From assembly GCF_028453695.1 (NCBI RefSeq), contig NC_135778.1, positions 31,299,214 through 31,363,213 of the forward strand: 64,000 nucleotides of DNA. Direction: 5' to 3'. The notes below the pieces were generated by a model, which did no database searches, was not told the DNA's origin, and worked only from the letters and a program-made list of their open reading frames with translations. Each line of letters begins with the position of its first letter. Within the stretch, counting starts at the first letter, position 1. A program made the translations under genes and the position numbers. This document shows positions 1 through 11,991 of this stretch, piece by piece. The DNA comes from Augochlora pura. Lineage: Eukaryota > Arthropoda > Insecta > Hymenoptera > Halictidae.

Positions 1-2961
1 TTAAGAGTCTTTTGTATAATTTTAATTGAAAATGTGTCCATATTAGTAACATTGAACGTTACAATTGTATTTAAAATTAAATATCGAGCTTCCAATTAAT
101 ATTTCTGATTATACCGAAGTTAAAATATTACGGATAATAAACGAGTGTAATAAATCGCTGCAAGTAGCATCAGAATTTAATATTGAATCCATCATGAAAA
201 ATTTGCTAATAAAAGCCGGAAAACGATATTTCTATAAAAAGTTCGTTCAATAAAAGCTTCTGCAATTTCCATAAAATTTTCTTTAGAAATACGTTCCAAT
301 GCATAAATAAACAACAATATATAATAATAATTGCTTATAATATTCTTACATAATATTATATACTATATAGTAATTATATTTGCTTATAATTTGCTAATAA
401 TATTTTCTTAACGATTCGGTGTCGCGAGAATTGTCACGGAATTTTGATAAAGGTCGCGAGCGACGCGTTTCGAGGCCCCATATTTAGCAAACAATGTTGC
501 AAATAACGATTGCAAAGCCATGTTCCGGCAGGCGATGTTCCCACCGGTTCAAGTTACTTGCAGCTTCATCGTATTTCGACATCGCGGCGAGCCAAATTTA
601 GGGCACTTTTGACCGTTCGGGCCGGCAACACGCTTTCATCGTCGTCAGCATATTATGGCTGCGTCCCCTTTATCCCGGCGCAGCGCGGCGCCGAGCGCGC
701 TTGTTTTCATACACCGACAATGCGTATTTAATAATACCGGCAGTGATGGCATTCACGGAGTTCTTTCGCAACTGCGAAATATTAATGGAATATTGACCGC
801 AGAGCAGCTTCTGCTCCAATTTCAATTAAAGCGTGTTCTGCTCGTCGAGCACGTTTCATAGTCAACAACCCAATAAATTAATTGCTAGACTAAATCGTAA
901 GTGCGCGCTTTCTTGCGAAGAACGTATATTTTCATTCGATTTTTAAAGAGATTGAGTCGCTCGGTTTAGCTGCTTCGTACATCTCCCACCAAAAATATCG
1001 GGACGCTTGCAAAAAATTCTGTAAACATGAACATCCGATAGAAAATTGCTTTAATTACTTAAATTTACTCTTAGATTTAGATTTCTGTAAATATTCTTTT
1101 TTATTTACTTATTTTTAATTAAAGTTCGTGCTAAACAAACAGATGTCCTAATACTTTTAGCTTAGTGTAATACATTCAGCATAATTTTTGGTTCAGCTAC
1201 GTACATATTTTCGGCTAAAAAAATTCACTTTTTCTTGCATTCCATATTGTTTAGTGCTCTAATTATGCAACGAATTATTTCCACAATGCTTAAACTTTAC
1301 GTGAAATTAATGAAGAATGAAAACAATGTGAATGTCTCAATTATTGACACTTCAAAAAATTACTTATTCCAATTATCGTGTCCCAAATATTACTAATTTA
1401 TTTTTCAATCATTTCCAAATTTATTTATACGGGAATATCCTATCCGACTTAGTCAATCATTTAATTTGAATACAGCCGGCACTTCTACAAATTTGTAGGT
1501 AACTCGCATTAATACAACTGCTCAATTAATAATTTTGAAACTGTTCTCATTGTCCATTATACAAATGTTCTTTTATAGAAAAGTATTTTTCCAAAAAATC
1601 GAAACAACTAAGATAGAAGTTGGTATTCGGTGATTTGTCCAAACGGGAATAATAAAAATCAGAGACTTAAAACATTGTGGACACATTAGACGAACCCAGA
1701 ATAGCCTGTAACATTTTTTCCTCGCCAGAAGAATGGTTCTGTCGGAAATTATACTGTTTCTTGCAACCCGCTTTCGGCAGATTGCATGGCTGCCATAAAA
1801 TCAACCTGCTTTGTTCTCCGAACGAGAGGAGAAACAAAAAGATTGTTAATCTGCTGGAGTGTAGCTGCTCGCCGGCGCGGAATAAATGAAAAATTCTAAA
1901 ATAGTACAGTAAAAGAAATGGACAAAGCTAGAAACGGAAACTTGATTTTTATCGAGAAATCGAGCCGTTGTTTTGTCACTCGAAATTCTAAGTTTGCGAA
2001 TGTCGATTCGGTGTTCCGTTTATATATTTATATGCAACTTCGGCTGATTGCATCTTGTAGACCAGACGATATTTAATTTTTTGAAATGGAAATACATTCA
2101 GGAATCGTTTATGAGAAATTTTATTTTTGGAGTAGGATTGAACAATATGTATTTTTGTATAAATTAAGTCAAATTGGAATAGTTATCTATGAAATCAATG
2201 TTAGAACATAACAATTTAAAAAGCATCTTTTTAAAGCGCAAATAATGCTGCGTATGTAGAACAAATAATTAAATCGTAAACGTTTACATTTATACGAAAT
2301 AAATTTTAAGAAGACATAAATAATTGTATGCAGACGTATAAAATATATCCTGAATAAAATTTAAATAATTATGTTCATATCGAATAAACTCAAAGTAATA
2401 TTACAATGGATTATTACAGTAAAAGTACATAAATTTTTTAATACAATGAACATAAATTTTGTAAATTTTCCTTTAATATTAAATTACATTAAATCACGTT
2501 GAAATACTCCGGCTAGATTTCAAAGCTAATATGTGCGACAATTTGCGCAGTTCGTATTATATGCATGCGAATATATCCACACAGGGCGAAGAGAATATCT
2601 GTCCACGGGAAATAAAAACCAAACTTACTTTTGTTTTCCAAAAAAGCTTTCGATTATCGACTCTAGCTGAATCATTTATATCCGATAACGCAACGAAAAT
2701 ATGACTACGCAGGAGTGAAGCGGCAATATTTTTCCAGAATTTCTCGATAACTAATCTCGCGGTGAGCACAAAAATTTTTTATTAAACTTCCCGCCGTTCG
2801 TATTATAAAAATTACTTAAAACCTTTTATAAGAGTCATAAAAAATGTTATTTAAGAAATTATGTGTTTGATAATTGCTATATTTGTAACATGTCGTTTGT
2901 AAACAATTATAATACAAAATTGTCATCTAATTATTTAATCTAAACATATAATTTAACATAT
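1..2961. other. Intergenic, no gene recognised
   Basis: AT-rich sequence with many stops on both strands. A GC-richer block at about 420-860 (many CpG, including a run around 655-715) looks like an unmethylated island or old regulatory DNA; its short open frames show no domain, signal peptide or splice context. Nothing else was identified. Confidence 0.5.
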
Positions 2962-3230
2962 TGTTACGATCTTCGGGAAGCTCGTCCAGTTTCCGTCGCC
3001 CCGTTCCGCGAGTCCGCGGCATATTTATTATTTATTATTTACTTTCGTTTTATACAATACAATATATCAAGTTCTACTTTCGTTTATACAATACAATATT
3101 TCGAATTATTAAATACAATGTGTCAAGTTCGCTGTCGAAATAGCCACTGCCGAAGTTCAGCTCGATTGGAAGACCCTGAACCGTGTTGTCTTTTATTCCG
3201 GCACCGGTCATCCATTCGATGTTCGTAACA
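2962..3230 (-). mobile_element. Putative solo LTR, Gypsy-like
   Basis: A 269-bp segment begins TGTTACG and ends CGTAACA, perfect 7-bp inverted termini of the TG...CA type. Read on the minus strand it has an AATAAA-type signal (GGAATAAAAGAC) in its first third, as expected of an LTR. It also contains a short internal duplication around 3,040-3,090 (TACTTTCGTTT...ACAATACAAT twice). The flanking four bases are similar but not identical (ATAT and ATAA), so a target-site duplication is not proven. The Gypsy assignment is from general resemblance. Confidence 0.45.
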
Positions 3231-3282
3231 ATAATATATATAATATAATATTATTATAATAATATAATTTCAAAATATATCT

Positions 3283-3720
3283 AATCGGTCGCCACTGGGG
3301 GATAGGTTTGATTCACGGACTGGCCGATGCCTCTTTCATTACCGGGTCGCCACTGATTGGGAAATGGGGTTTTGGATTGATTCTAATTTTTCCTCGTAAC
3401 TTCAAAAGAAATATTAGTTGATACACCTCGAGCGGCAAAGGTGTATCTTTGTGAGATCGTTACCAACAACTGACTCGAACTGGGACATGGAATGAAATAA
3501 ACTTGTACACCGAATTGCAAGTAAAAACTAATATAATCTAACAACTTCAGTCTATTACAAGTGCGTAAGTGTAGTGTAAGATTCGCGATAGTCCTAAGAC
3601 ACGCTCCCTGGTTTTCGCACCAAGTCGGCGGGGGTTAACTATTGCTCGAAGGAGAACTCGGCTCGATCTTGCTACGTTTCGCGTCGCGATTTGACTTGAA
3701 ACTGCCCGATGAGAATTTTT
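3283..3720 (-). mobile_element. LTR-retroelement remnant with primer-site-like motif
   Basis: On the minus strand TGGCGACC occurs twice, at about 3,343-3,350 and 3,283-3,290, roughly 60 bp apart. Many Gypsy elements have a primer-binding site beginning TGGCGACC just after the LTR. The sequence before the first copy ends ...CCCAATCAG, compatible with an LTR end plus one base. No gag or pol frame is visible. It may belong with the LTR-like segment at 2,962-3,230 or be a separate insertion. Confidence 0.3.
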
Positions 3721-3739
3721 TTTTTTAAATGTTTGTGGT

Positions 3740-4680
3740 GAGGTGGGCGGAGGCTCGTTCCTGCCGGTAGTACCGGCTCACCAGGCAAATGAGGTAGATG
3801 GCGTTAACTACAGGAAAATGTAACCTGGAGGGGAAAACATTTAGTAAAACGAAGGAAAATTTCAAAAAACTTCGTGACATGCAAACAATTATATGAAGAG
3901 ATAGGGGTTAGGGGGGGAAGAAGGGGTGGGTAAGGAGGAGCACGAGATAAAACAAATGGAAATTATAGAACAAGCAAGTAGGATGTAGGAACGAGCAATG
4001 TCGACGCATGGAGATAAGTCGGTTACACTCGCACACATAAGCATTAGCACGAAACTCCAAACAGATACCAATGGTAAAGCTGGTCGTGTTTACGTGCTCC
4101 GACCCGAGCGGCGATCCAGTGAAAACAGACGCCAATGTTTTGACGCTGCGTGCAGGAATTTTTGATTGATAAGACACTGGATCAAGTATACTGGGTTTTA
4201 TAAAAATTTGATGCAGTACAAAACAAGGGAGTAATGATCAGGAACTTAAGACAAGCATTAGTAAATGTAGTGAGGAGGAGTAGAACTGTCACTTCAGAAA
4301 TTATTACTCTGGAACGATTTGAGTAGGAGTGGAGGGGGGGGGGGGGGCTCTAGGACAGCAGGGGGGTAGTGCGCCGGGCTGTAGGTGAGCAGATTATATG
4401 TGAGGAACACCTTTTCTTCCTTTGGCGAAGCGTTCCTGAGCCTCGGGGTCCTCAAGGAACGAGAGGGGAAAACCGATAGATCCTTTTGACTTATAGGGGA
4501 TTTTATTCCGATCATAAGTCCCTGTTGCTCGGACCAGGGGGTTTTGGTGTGACTCGACTGCAATTTTGGCAATAGAGTGGAATAAGAAAACGTTAATGTT
4601 GGAGATGTTTGTGAAGCGGAGGATATCCTCTGTGGAGTGACGGCGATGGAAACCGGTAATCATTTTCAAAATTTTGTTCT
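3740..4680 (-). mobile_element. Degenerate non-LTR retrotransposon 3' end
   Basis: Minus-strand frames near 4,394-4,669 translate to a stretch ending in an SHQNPLV-like motif preceded by an IAKIAVE-type segment, resembling the last residues of Jockey-clade reverse-transcriptase proteins (a '...R...HxNPL' ending). Frames are broken and none is long. A 14-base G run lies near 4,334-4,347. Judged a decayed element rather than a host gene; family assignment is tentative. Confidence 0.35.
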
Positions 4681-5206
4681 GGGCTGTTGTTTATTTACGG
4701 AAAAGTGACTGCGATTCCGGGAAGGAATAATTAGGAATTAATCTAACAACAACAGTTCAACATTTTTCAACGTCGACGTTTAGTGTTCGGACGCGCGGAA
4801 AAATTGATTCTGGCATCTGGAGAAACGAGGACGGTGTTTGTTCAATCAACAAACTGTTGAATGATTTCAATATACCGTGGATCGAACCAAGGCTGACCGA
4901 GCGGAAGTCGGTTTCGTCGGTTGGTTCCGTTCACCTTAAGCTGTTCCGCGATTCCGCGCAGGGATTCTTTCCTTCATCCGCAACGGGCGGATACTTTCTC
5001 CACCCTCTGTCTGTAAAACTAAGTCTCAATCTGGGGTTCTTCCTTTCACCGGAAACCATGAACTTTTCTTATCTCCGCCGGGTTTTGATTGGAACCACAC
5101 CGTTGGAACAGAGGGAACAGCTGCGTGGTAGCACGTGCCAGATCGTTTCTATTAAGGAGACTTGTCCAGTTGTCTATCCGAAAGGAACAGCCACATTTTC
5201 ATCTTT
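4681..5206. other. No supported gene
   Basis: An open frame runs 4,857-5,336 on the plus strand, but it starts at a non-ATG codon, shows no recognisable domain, and its 3' half lies in the tandem array that follows. I see nothing else here. Confidence 0.4.
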
Positions 5207-5740
5207 CATATTATTGGCAAAATTATCTTGTTTTTACTTGTGCGAGATTCTCGTTTACCATAGAATTTTTAATATTTACGATTTAAAACATAAATCGCAT
5301 TGTCATTGCTCGTACAAATTTTATTTATCTTTTTAACTTTGGCGTAAATTAGTTTGTGTTATAAAACACAATGAAACACAACTCTTTCTTTCAACTTTAA
5401 CATTATTGGAGAAATTATCTTGTGGTTATTTGTGTGCGTTTTATTTATTTTTAAGCGAAGTTTTAATATTTATAATTCGAAAAACAAATCGCATTGTTCT
5501 GTACTCGTGTCCATGATTTTGTCATTTTTAACTTTGAAGTAGATTAATTTGTTGTGTAAATTATAATGAGACATAAATCATTGTTTAACTTCGACATTGT
5601 TGGGAAAATTATTTTGTCTTTCCTTGTATCAATTTTTAATTTCTATGTAGTTTTTTAATATTTCATTTTAATATTAATAAATTACAGTGGGACACAGAGT
5701 CTATTTTAACGTCAACATTGTTGAAAGAGTCGTTTTCTGT
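5207..5740. repeat. Diverged tandem repeat, about 194-bp unit
   Basis: The phrase ATTATTGGMRAAATTATCTTG recurs at about 5,207, 5,401 and 5,595, each followed by matching blocks (TTTTAATATTT...AAATCGCATTG, TTTTTAACTTTG...AGATTAATTTG). A shorter fourth copy starts near 5,716. Copies differ at many positions, so the array is old. Confidence 0.65.
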
Positions 5741-6419
5741 GCATTTATAACAGGTTTTATAGTTTCCTTAATTTTTAAGATATTTTTAGACATTTCAATT
5801 TCTATATTATTAGAATAAATTGTTTTGATTTTTAATTACATTAAACTTTGTATTATTTTTAATTGTTCTAGTTTTAACATTACTATCTGGATTCGACTAA
5901 CCTTTCAATAATCAATAATATCTAAAAGCATATGAAATTACATTGTATTACGTTATTGTAAATGAATCTGTATTCCATTTGTATAATAATAATAATCATA
6001 TTTAATCAGATTTGACAATTATTACAGCATTTATAAAGGACAATACAAATGCGTAGGAACAATCATTTTATTTAAAGTAAAGTAGATAATAATTTATTAT
6101 TCCATTGTATTTCTTTTACATTCAAAATATCAAAGTTGCCTACATTTCTATCCTCTAAATTTGATTTTAGTAAAATAATTATTATTATTTCACCAGTAAG
6201 ATTGAGAATTAACAATCTGTTAGAAATAATCATCTCTATTTAGTATTGCAGAATTATTACAGTGTATGTATTTTACAATAAGAATATGTCACGGTAATTA
6301 ACAATTTATTTGCAAAAAATTAAACAAGAATTTATTGTTGCACTATAGTTGTCTTATATTCAAATGCACCAACCTTGACAACGATACGGTTTTAACCTCC
6401 AAAATTGATGTTAAGAAAA
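5741..6419. other. AT-rich spacer
   Basis: Very AT-rich, no gene or clear repeat phase seen. Confidence 0.4.
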
Positions 6420-6890
6420 GCAACCATCATTATTTTAACAGTGAAAAATAATTTCTATTATTGAAAGTAACAATTGCCAATCTAATTACAATAATCTGCA
6501 CTATTGAAAATAGAGATTGCCAATTTATTAAATATAATCTTCGCTATTGAAACTAACGATTGCCCATTAATAAAAAACAATTCCCAATATTGAAAATAGA
6601 AATTGCCAATCCTACAAATATAATCCGCACTATTGAAAGTAAATACTGCCAATCTGTTAAAAATAATTCCACTATTCAAAGTTACCAATTTATCAAAAAT
6701 AATCTCCGCTATGCAGAACAACAATTGCAAATCTAACCTCAGAATTATATCCATTACCTTAAAATAACAATTACTAAAACTAATCCCCATTAATGAAATT
6801 AACTATTAGTAAAAACAATCCCCATTACCCAAAATAACAATTACTGAAAATAGTCCCCATTATTCTTATCGGAAAAAACAACCACCATCT
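6420..6890. repeat. Diverged tandem repeat, about 43-bp unit
   Basis: About ten copies of a unit built on ATTGCCAAT...AATAAT-CC-CTATTGAAA. Copies begin around 6,473, 6,516, 6,559, 6,602 and 6,645, and the 3' copies shorten to about 36 bp. The array ends about 45 bp before the stop codon of the minus-strand gene at 6,934, so it would fall in that gene's 3' UTR or immediate downstream flank. Confidence 0.65.
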
Positions 6891-6933
6891 CAAAAAAAAT
6901 AATTCCCTAGACTCTATTATAGCCTTCGAACTA

Positions 6934-9862
6934 TTAAGCGACAGCTTGCGTGGTCATTTCCTGCGGCAGACTATAATCATCGTTCGCATTCGCTGGAACT
7001 TTTTCTTCATCCACAGTACCCCTCTTCTCCTTAGCCTCTTCCTTCCTCGGTGAATCGAGACTCTTGTTCGCGTAATCGCTAGCAACCTGAACGTCTTGTT
7101 GGCCACGTTTCTGCTCCTCCGCATTGCTACGGTTGGCAACCACGGTTCCAACCTGCTGCATGATCTTCATAATGTCCTGTTGCGATAACTGATCTCGGGG
7201 TGCGAAGCCAGTCTCTGGAACTTGCATCACACTGGACGATCTAAACTGCTTCTCCAGAGGTTGAATCAATTTGTCAGCCATCCTCGAGTTCCTAGACTGA
7301 TCCCCATAGACGATCCTATCAGCCATCTTGAAGTCCTCAGGCTGGGCATCTTGATGCTGGCCGAACCTGTCAGCCGTCTTAGAGTCCCTAGGTTGATTCC
7401 CTTGGACATTCTGATAGTTCTGCGCCATTCTAGACTCCCTGAACTGATTCTCCGGGAAATTGCTAAGTCTTTGAGCCATTCCAGGGTCCTGAATTTGCTC
7501 TATTTGCGGTTGGCCGACTCGAACGTCTCTAGACTGATCTTCCTGCGACTCGCCAAGTCTCTGGCTTAGGCTAGCCCCCAGAAGCTGATCTCTTTGGGTT
7601 TCGCTTGTTGCACCGGTGACCCTAGATTCCTTGGATCTGTTCAGCCGATAATTACCTCCATTATTTGTTCGGATCCATCCGTACATTTTCGGGGGCGGGG
7701 GGAATAACACGGTTTTATCGACTTGAATTCCTGGTCTTCCGACCTCAAAAACGTCTGTTCTCGAATCGAACTGTTTTCGGGGATAATCTGAGGGATAAAG
7801 AGGAGCAGGATCATCCTCGTCAGAGTCGTCATTGTACTTGTCAGCTCGGTAGACCACCGATGTTCTCGTATCAGGATCTTCGAAAATAGATTTCGGTGGA
7901 ACTGGAAGCTCATAGTTCAGGTATCCAGGATTCACCGATGTGACCTTAGGATCTGCTAGGTCGTAGGAGTCGAGATTCCTGAACGGAATCCTCGAAACCG
8001 GCCCGTTCGGTCGAAATGGTCCATTGGAGGCTGGACCAAAAGGTTGAAACGATGGACTGATTACCGGAGCAAAGGGTTGAAATGGTGGATTGGAGGCCGG
8101 ACCATAGGGTTCAAACGGTGGATTAGAGTCCGGAGCAAAGGGTTGAAACGGTGGATTAGAGGCCGGACCAAGGGGTTGAAACGGTGGATTGGAGACCGGA
8201 CCAAGGGGTTGAAATGGTGGATTGGAGACGGGACTAAGGGGTTGAAACGGTGGATTGGAGACCGGACCAAAGGGTTGAAATTGTGGATTGTAGAATGGGC
8301 GATTGGGTGGAAGCACTAAAGCGGAGTTTGGACTAAGGGGTTGAGACGGTACCTTAGAGACTGGACCAAGGGGTGAAAGCGGCACCGTAGGAGAATTCGG
8401 CGTTTTTATATTGTAAAAAGGGGAGGCTGGTGCAGGAGCCAGGTCAGGATAGACGTCCCCGAATCGGAGTGTGTTGGAACCTTCGCGTCCGCCGGCGCTC
8501 CAGGCCCTGCTGACTTCTGCGCTACCTCTGCCTCGAGCGGCTCCGTAATATGGATTAAGGGGATCGACTGAAAAGGGATTGGTACGGTACTGGGATTGCT
8601 GAGACTGGCCTTTGCCGCTGTACCAGCTTGTAGATTCTGCATCACTGAGCCGGGGAACCCTTGGAGATGGCGAGTCCCTGAAACAAAATTAAAAAATCCC
8701 CAGATTTCAAGACAGAACGTCATTAAAGTGCCTAGATCTTAAACGAGGTTCAATGAAAATCAGTACCTCTGGAACGAGGTATAATAACAATCTCTGGATT
8801 GCAAACAAGACATCGTCAAAATCGTTGGTATGTCAAGTAGAATGTTACCAAAATCCCTACACCTCAAATGGAACGTCATCAAAGTACCTTGATCTCTCAA
8901 GAAGGAAATAATGTAAATTCTTAGCAGACAAGACATTATAAATGTCCCTATATCGTAGACAGAATATTATAAAAATTTCTATATCGTTGACGAAGTACTG
9001 TGAAAATTCCTGTATCTTAAATAAAACGTTATGAAAATCTCTAGCTCGTAAGAAAGGCATGATAATCCTGTATTTCAAGCAGAATAAATAAACTGAACCT
9101 AGTTAGCAAACAAAATATCATCAAAATGTCTAGATCTAAAACAAAATGGCGTCTCAAACGGAGTAACGTGCTTAAACGAAAAATAATAGAAATCACAAAC
9201 AAGACATCACTAACGTCTCTGAATGTCAAATAGGATATCGTAAAAATCCCTATACATCAAATGGAAACTAATCAAAGTCCCTACATTACATATGAACTCA
9301 TTCTGCACCGTGACTTATCCACTTACTTACAATAAGATTTTCATAAATATGACTACTATATTAGGATCACTTATGATCCCTAGTGTATCATTTAAGAATT
9401 AAACCGTTTTTATTATCGAAAACGTTTGTGCTTCAGGATATAAATAACTTCAAACTGAAATGTTTTCAACGAGTTCGAAAAATGTTATGTTATATCGTAA
9501 GAAAAATGAGGTTGATATTTGAGCATTTTCCGAGGATTTCGCTGTGAAAAAAAAATGGCCAAAGTTCTGCGAAACGTGTTTTTTAAAACGACTGTACTCG
9601 TTTCGAAAAGAGGTCAGCCAGTTTGCTCGTGAAAAATCCCGAAAAACTCGGTTGATTCTGAAAAATTGACTTAGTCAATGCCGGCTCCGGTTTCTCACCA
9701 ATTTGCCAAGGCAGCTGGGCTATCTCGACTGCACGAGGGACAGGAAGCATCCCTGCGGCTCCTCGATAGATCGCTCGCGTAGATCCCCGGCGATCCAGCA
9801 ATCAGGATCGCGTTCACGAGCAGACAGTGCAGGGCGGGTTTTCGGACGATTCCTCCGATCAT
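6934..9862 (-). CDS. Secreted Pro/Gln-rich repeat protein (two exons)
   Basis: Two coding exons, 9,699-9,862 and 6,934-8,677, give about 635 residues. Exon 1 starts at ATG 9,862 with two in-frame stops just upstream. It encodes MIGGIVRKPALHC followed by a hydrophobic stretch ending near IYA/SD, a clear signal peptide, then a basic and Cys-containing segment. It ends AATTG at a GTGAG donor; exon 2 begins after TTTCAG, and the split codon is TG+G (Trp). Exon 2 opens with a Gln/Ser/Tyr-rich region, then about ten 11-residue repeats of the form FQPxGPxSNPP, an acidic stretch (DDSDEDDPAP), a Gln-rich block of roughly 20-residue repeats (QxRDSRMADR-like), and a charged tail ending QAVA. No enzyme domain is seen. 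Signal peptide plus low-complexity repeats suggest an extracellular structural role (cuticle, silk, eggshell or gland product); this is inference and I do not recognise the family. Confidence 0.8.
7979..8290 (-). repeat. In-frame 33-bp coding repeat
   Basis: About ten tandem 33-bp units encode FQPxGPxSNPP within the secreted protein. The units are close enough in sequence to have arisen by recent unequal exchange. They also create long open frames on other strands and frames, which are shadows. Confidence 0.85.
8840..9260. repeat. Diverged intronic tandem repeat, about 31-bp unit
   Basis: Inside the single intron (8,678-9,698) of the secreted repeat-protein gene, units of the type CTATATCGTAGACAGAATATTATAAAAAT recur with heavy divergence. 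Clearest copies lie between 8,930 and 9,080. Confidence 0.55.
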
Positions 9863-9900
9863 GCTACCGGACTATTAAACGCGGTTGTGTCAACGATCGC

Positions 9901-9906
9901 TTTATA
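9901..9906 (-). promoter_or_regulatory. TATA box for secreted repeat-protein gene
   Basis: On the minus strand the sequence reads CTTATAAAGCG, with TATAAA about 39 bp before the ATG at 9,862. With the usual 25-30 bp spacing to the start site, this predicts a 5' UTR of only about 10-15 bases. No initiator match was confirmed. Confidence 0.5.
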
Positions 9907-10429
9907 AGCTAACATTGGTCGAGTGTTTAATATTGTTCGGCACGATGTTATGCTTCCAAATTGCGTCATTTTCGTTCAACGTGTCACGAACGATCGTTTT
10001 GCGTCGGATCGTTCACATTTCTGACACTGTTAGGATCTTCCGGAGAGCGACCTTGAGCCAGAAACAGCGACAAGGTGATGCAAATAACGATCGTTCTCTT
10101 TTTGGTCGATTGAGAACGTAATATTATTTTCTTCTTTACAAATGTGGCGTAAGAAAATTATTAATTACAGCCTCATTCTGTCTCAGCTGAACATTTTAAA
10201 CTGTATCAATTTTTGATAGTATTCACTTTTTTTTAGTAATTATTCAACTGTCTATTTATGCATTTTTAACAAAATACGTACAGCACGAGTTTGCGAAGAT
10301 TTTGAAGCAATTTAAGAATACCGTTGCGCTTTCGTCGACATATTGAAATTGTTAAAAGAAAATATTAATTGTTATTTAATTCCTGTCTCTTACAATTGAC
10401 TTAGAAAAATTTTTATTTTACATTAAGAT
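9907..10429. other. No supported gene
   Basis: Spacer between the divergent secreted-protein and RhoGAP genes. The missing first exon(s) of the RhoGAP gene could lie here or in 10.8-12.2 kb, but I could not identify one. Confidence 0.4.
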
Positions 10430-10790
10430 TGTCGAAGAGATTCTGAAATTGCAGTTTGATTTCAAACTGTTTAAATCGAAGACTAATTTAAAATTGCTTC
10501 GATAGAAAGACTAATTTTAAACTGTTTAAGATGGGAAACTAGTTAAGTGCATTCCGAGTCAAAGACTAATTTTAGATTGTTTAAAATCGAAGACTGAATT
10601 CAAATAATCTAAAATCGCAGACTGATTCGAAATTTTTCATAATCAATTATTAATTTAAAATTGTCTAAATTTCTTTGAAATTAAAGGCCGATGTAAAATT
10701 CTTTAAATTAGAAGACAGGCATAAAATTCTTTAAAATCGACGATTGGTTTAAAATTATTTTAAATTATTTTAAATCCATTGAATAAATTA
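10430..10790. repeat. Diverged tandem repeat, about 35-40-bp unit
   Basis: Repeated phrases of the type TTTAAACTGTTTAAAATCGAAGACTAA occur about eight times with substitutions and small indels. Confidence 0.55.
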
Positions 10791-11565
10791 CTATATCTGC
10801 TGATATAATCTTCTTACTAGGTATTACATACTATCACATATTTTATTAAAATTTTTGCTTGGAAAGATCCGCGAATTCGCGTAAATTAATTCTCGGAAGC
10901 CTCATAAATTAAGAAATTATTCTGTAACATTGCATAAATGTATTCTGGTTTTATCGCTGAGTAAAAATGACTCTCGACAAGCTCGTCGATTTGCGCGGAT
11001 TAATTATAAAATCAACGCGCCTCGAAAGGTTATCGGTGCAATTATGATTATTAAGATCGGCGATCCGGCGGCGAACAATACTGTAAAGTAAGAATTATAA
11101 TTGCCAGCCGATAAAATGGTTATCTTGAGTCTAACAAGTCGCCCGGCACGGCCGAGCTTGCTTTTAATTATCGTTGGCATAAATTAGTTAAAGCGAACGT
11201 GACACGAACACGCGCTCTCGATTGTTTCTTCGTGGCCTGGATGCTCCGATTCCCTTCCCGTTGTTTTATGCGTTCGAATTTTTTTTTAACAAACTGCCTG
11301 GCGTAATTCGGAACGAGTCGGTTCTATCACACTTTTAAAAATGACGGAGGATAATGGACATCCACGCCGCCGCGTCCGCAATGAAATATTATTTTTAATT
11401 AACCTGGCAGAATATTATTTTGCGTTATTTATGGCCACGGATCTACGCGCGGTTCTCAGTTTCGGCCGGGGACGTCATTTCACCGCGGCCACGCAGATTT
11501 TATTGAAATTTATTGTATTAGTTTCATTGAAATTGTACTCATATTTAATGCCGTACTAAGGATTT
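10791..11565. other. No supported gene
   Basis: Mixed AT-rich and GC-richer spacer. A 72-codon frame at 11,341-11,559 shows no domain and no splice context. Nothing else seen. Confidence 0.35.
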
Positions 11566-11571
11566 CATTTT

Positions 11572-11991
11572 TTTCCCACCTACTGGAAAATAGCTGAAGT
11601 TATCATGCTTCCTAAACCAACAAAGAATCCTCACCTGCCATCATCATACAGGCCGATCTCGCTTCTTCCTTTAATGGCCAAACTACTAGAAAAAATAATT
11701 CTACATAGAATGAAAGAAAGAATCAACGCCAATAACCTTATACCACCACACCAATATGGTTTTAGGAACAAACATGCTACAACTGAACAAATACATAGGC
11801 TGACTAACACTATATCAGCAGCTCTGGAAAGAAAACAATACTGTCCTGCACTTTTTCTTGACGTAGAGAAAGCCTTCGATAAAGTTTGGCACGAAGGACG
11901 TCTAACAAAAATCAGAAAGAACTTTCCTGTACAAAAATATAGGAAAGCAAAGCTTTACAATTTTGGAAAGCGCTTTCTTGCTATTTCGTAA
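11572..11991 (+). pseudogene. Jockey-like reverse transcriptase fragment
   Basis: The frame reads FPTYWKIAEVIMLPKP, then SYRPISLLP, a YGFRNKHATTEQIHRL segment and FLDVEKAFDKVWHEG, the successive signatures of a non-LTR (Jockey-clade) reverse transcriptase N-terminal half, including the first catalytic Asp in FLDVEKAFD. Homology fades after KIRKNFPVQ near 11,940 and the frame stops at 11,991. The downstream catalytic box (YADD type), endonuclease and ORF1 are absent, so this is a truncated insertion. It ends about 240 bp before the first recognised RhoGAP exon. Confidence 0.85.

Noticed and set aside
4857..5336. 159-codon plus-strand frame.
   Set aside because: Non-ATG start, no domain, and its 3' half lies in a tandem repeat array.
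8044..8319. Plus-strand Trp-rich frame with WIGDRTKGLK repeats.
   Set aside because: Opposite-strand reading of the 33-bp Pro repeat.
8406..8723. Minus-strand open frame of 105 codons beside the secreted repeat gene.
   Set aside because: Wrong frame. The repeat frame runs on without a stop from 8,385 up to the acceptor at 8,677 and reads DVYPDLAPAPASPFYNIKTP.
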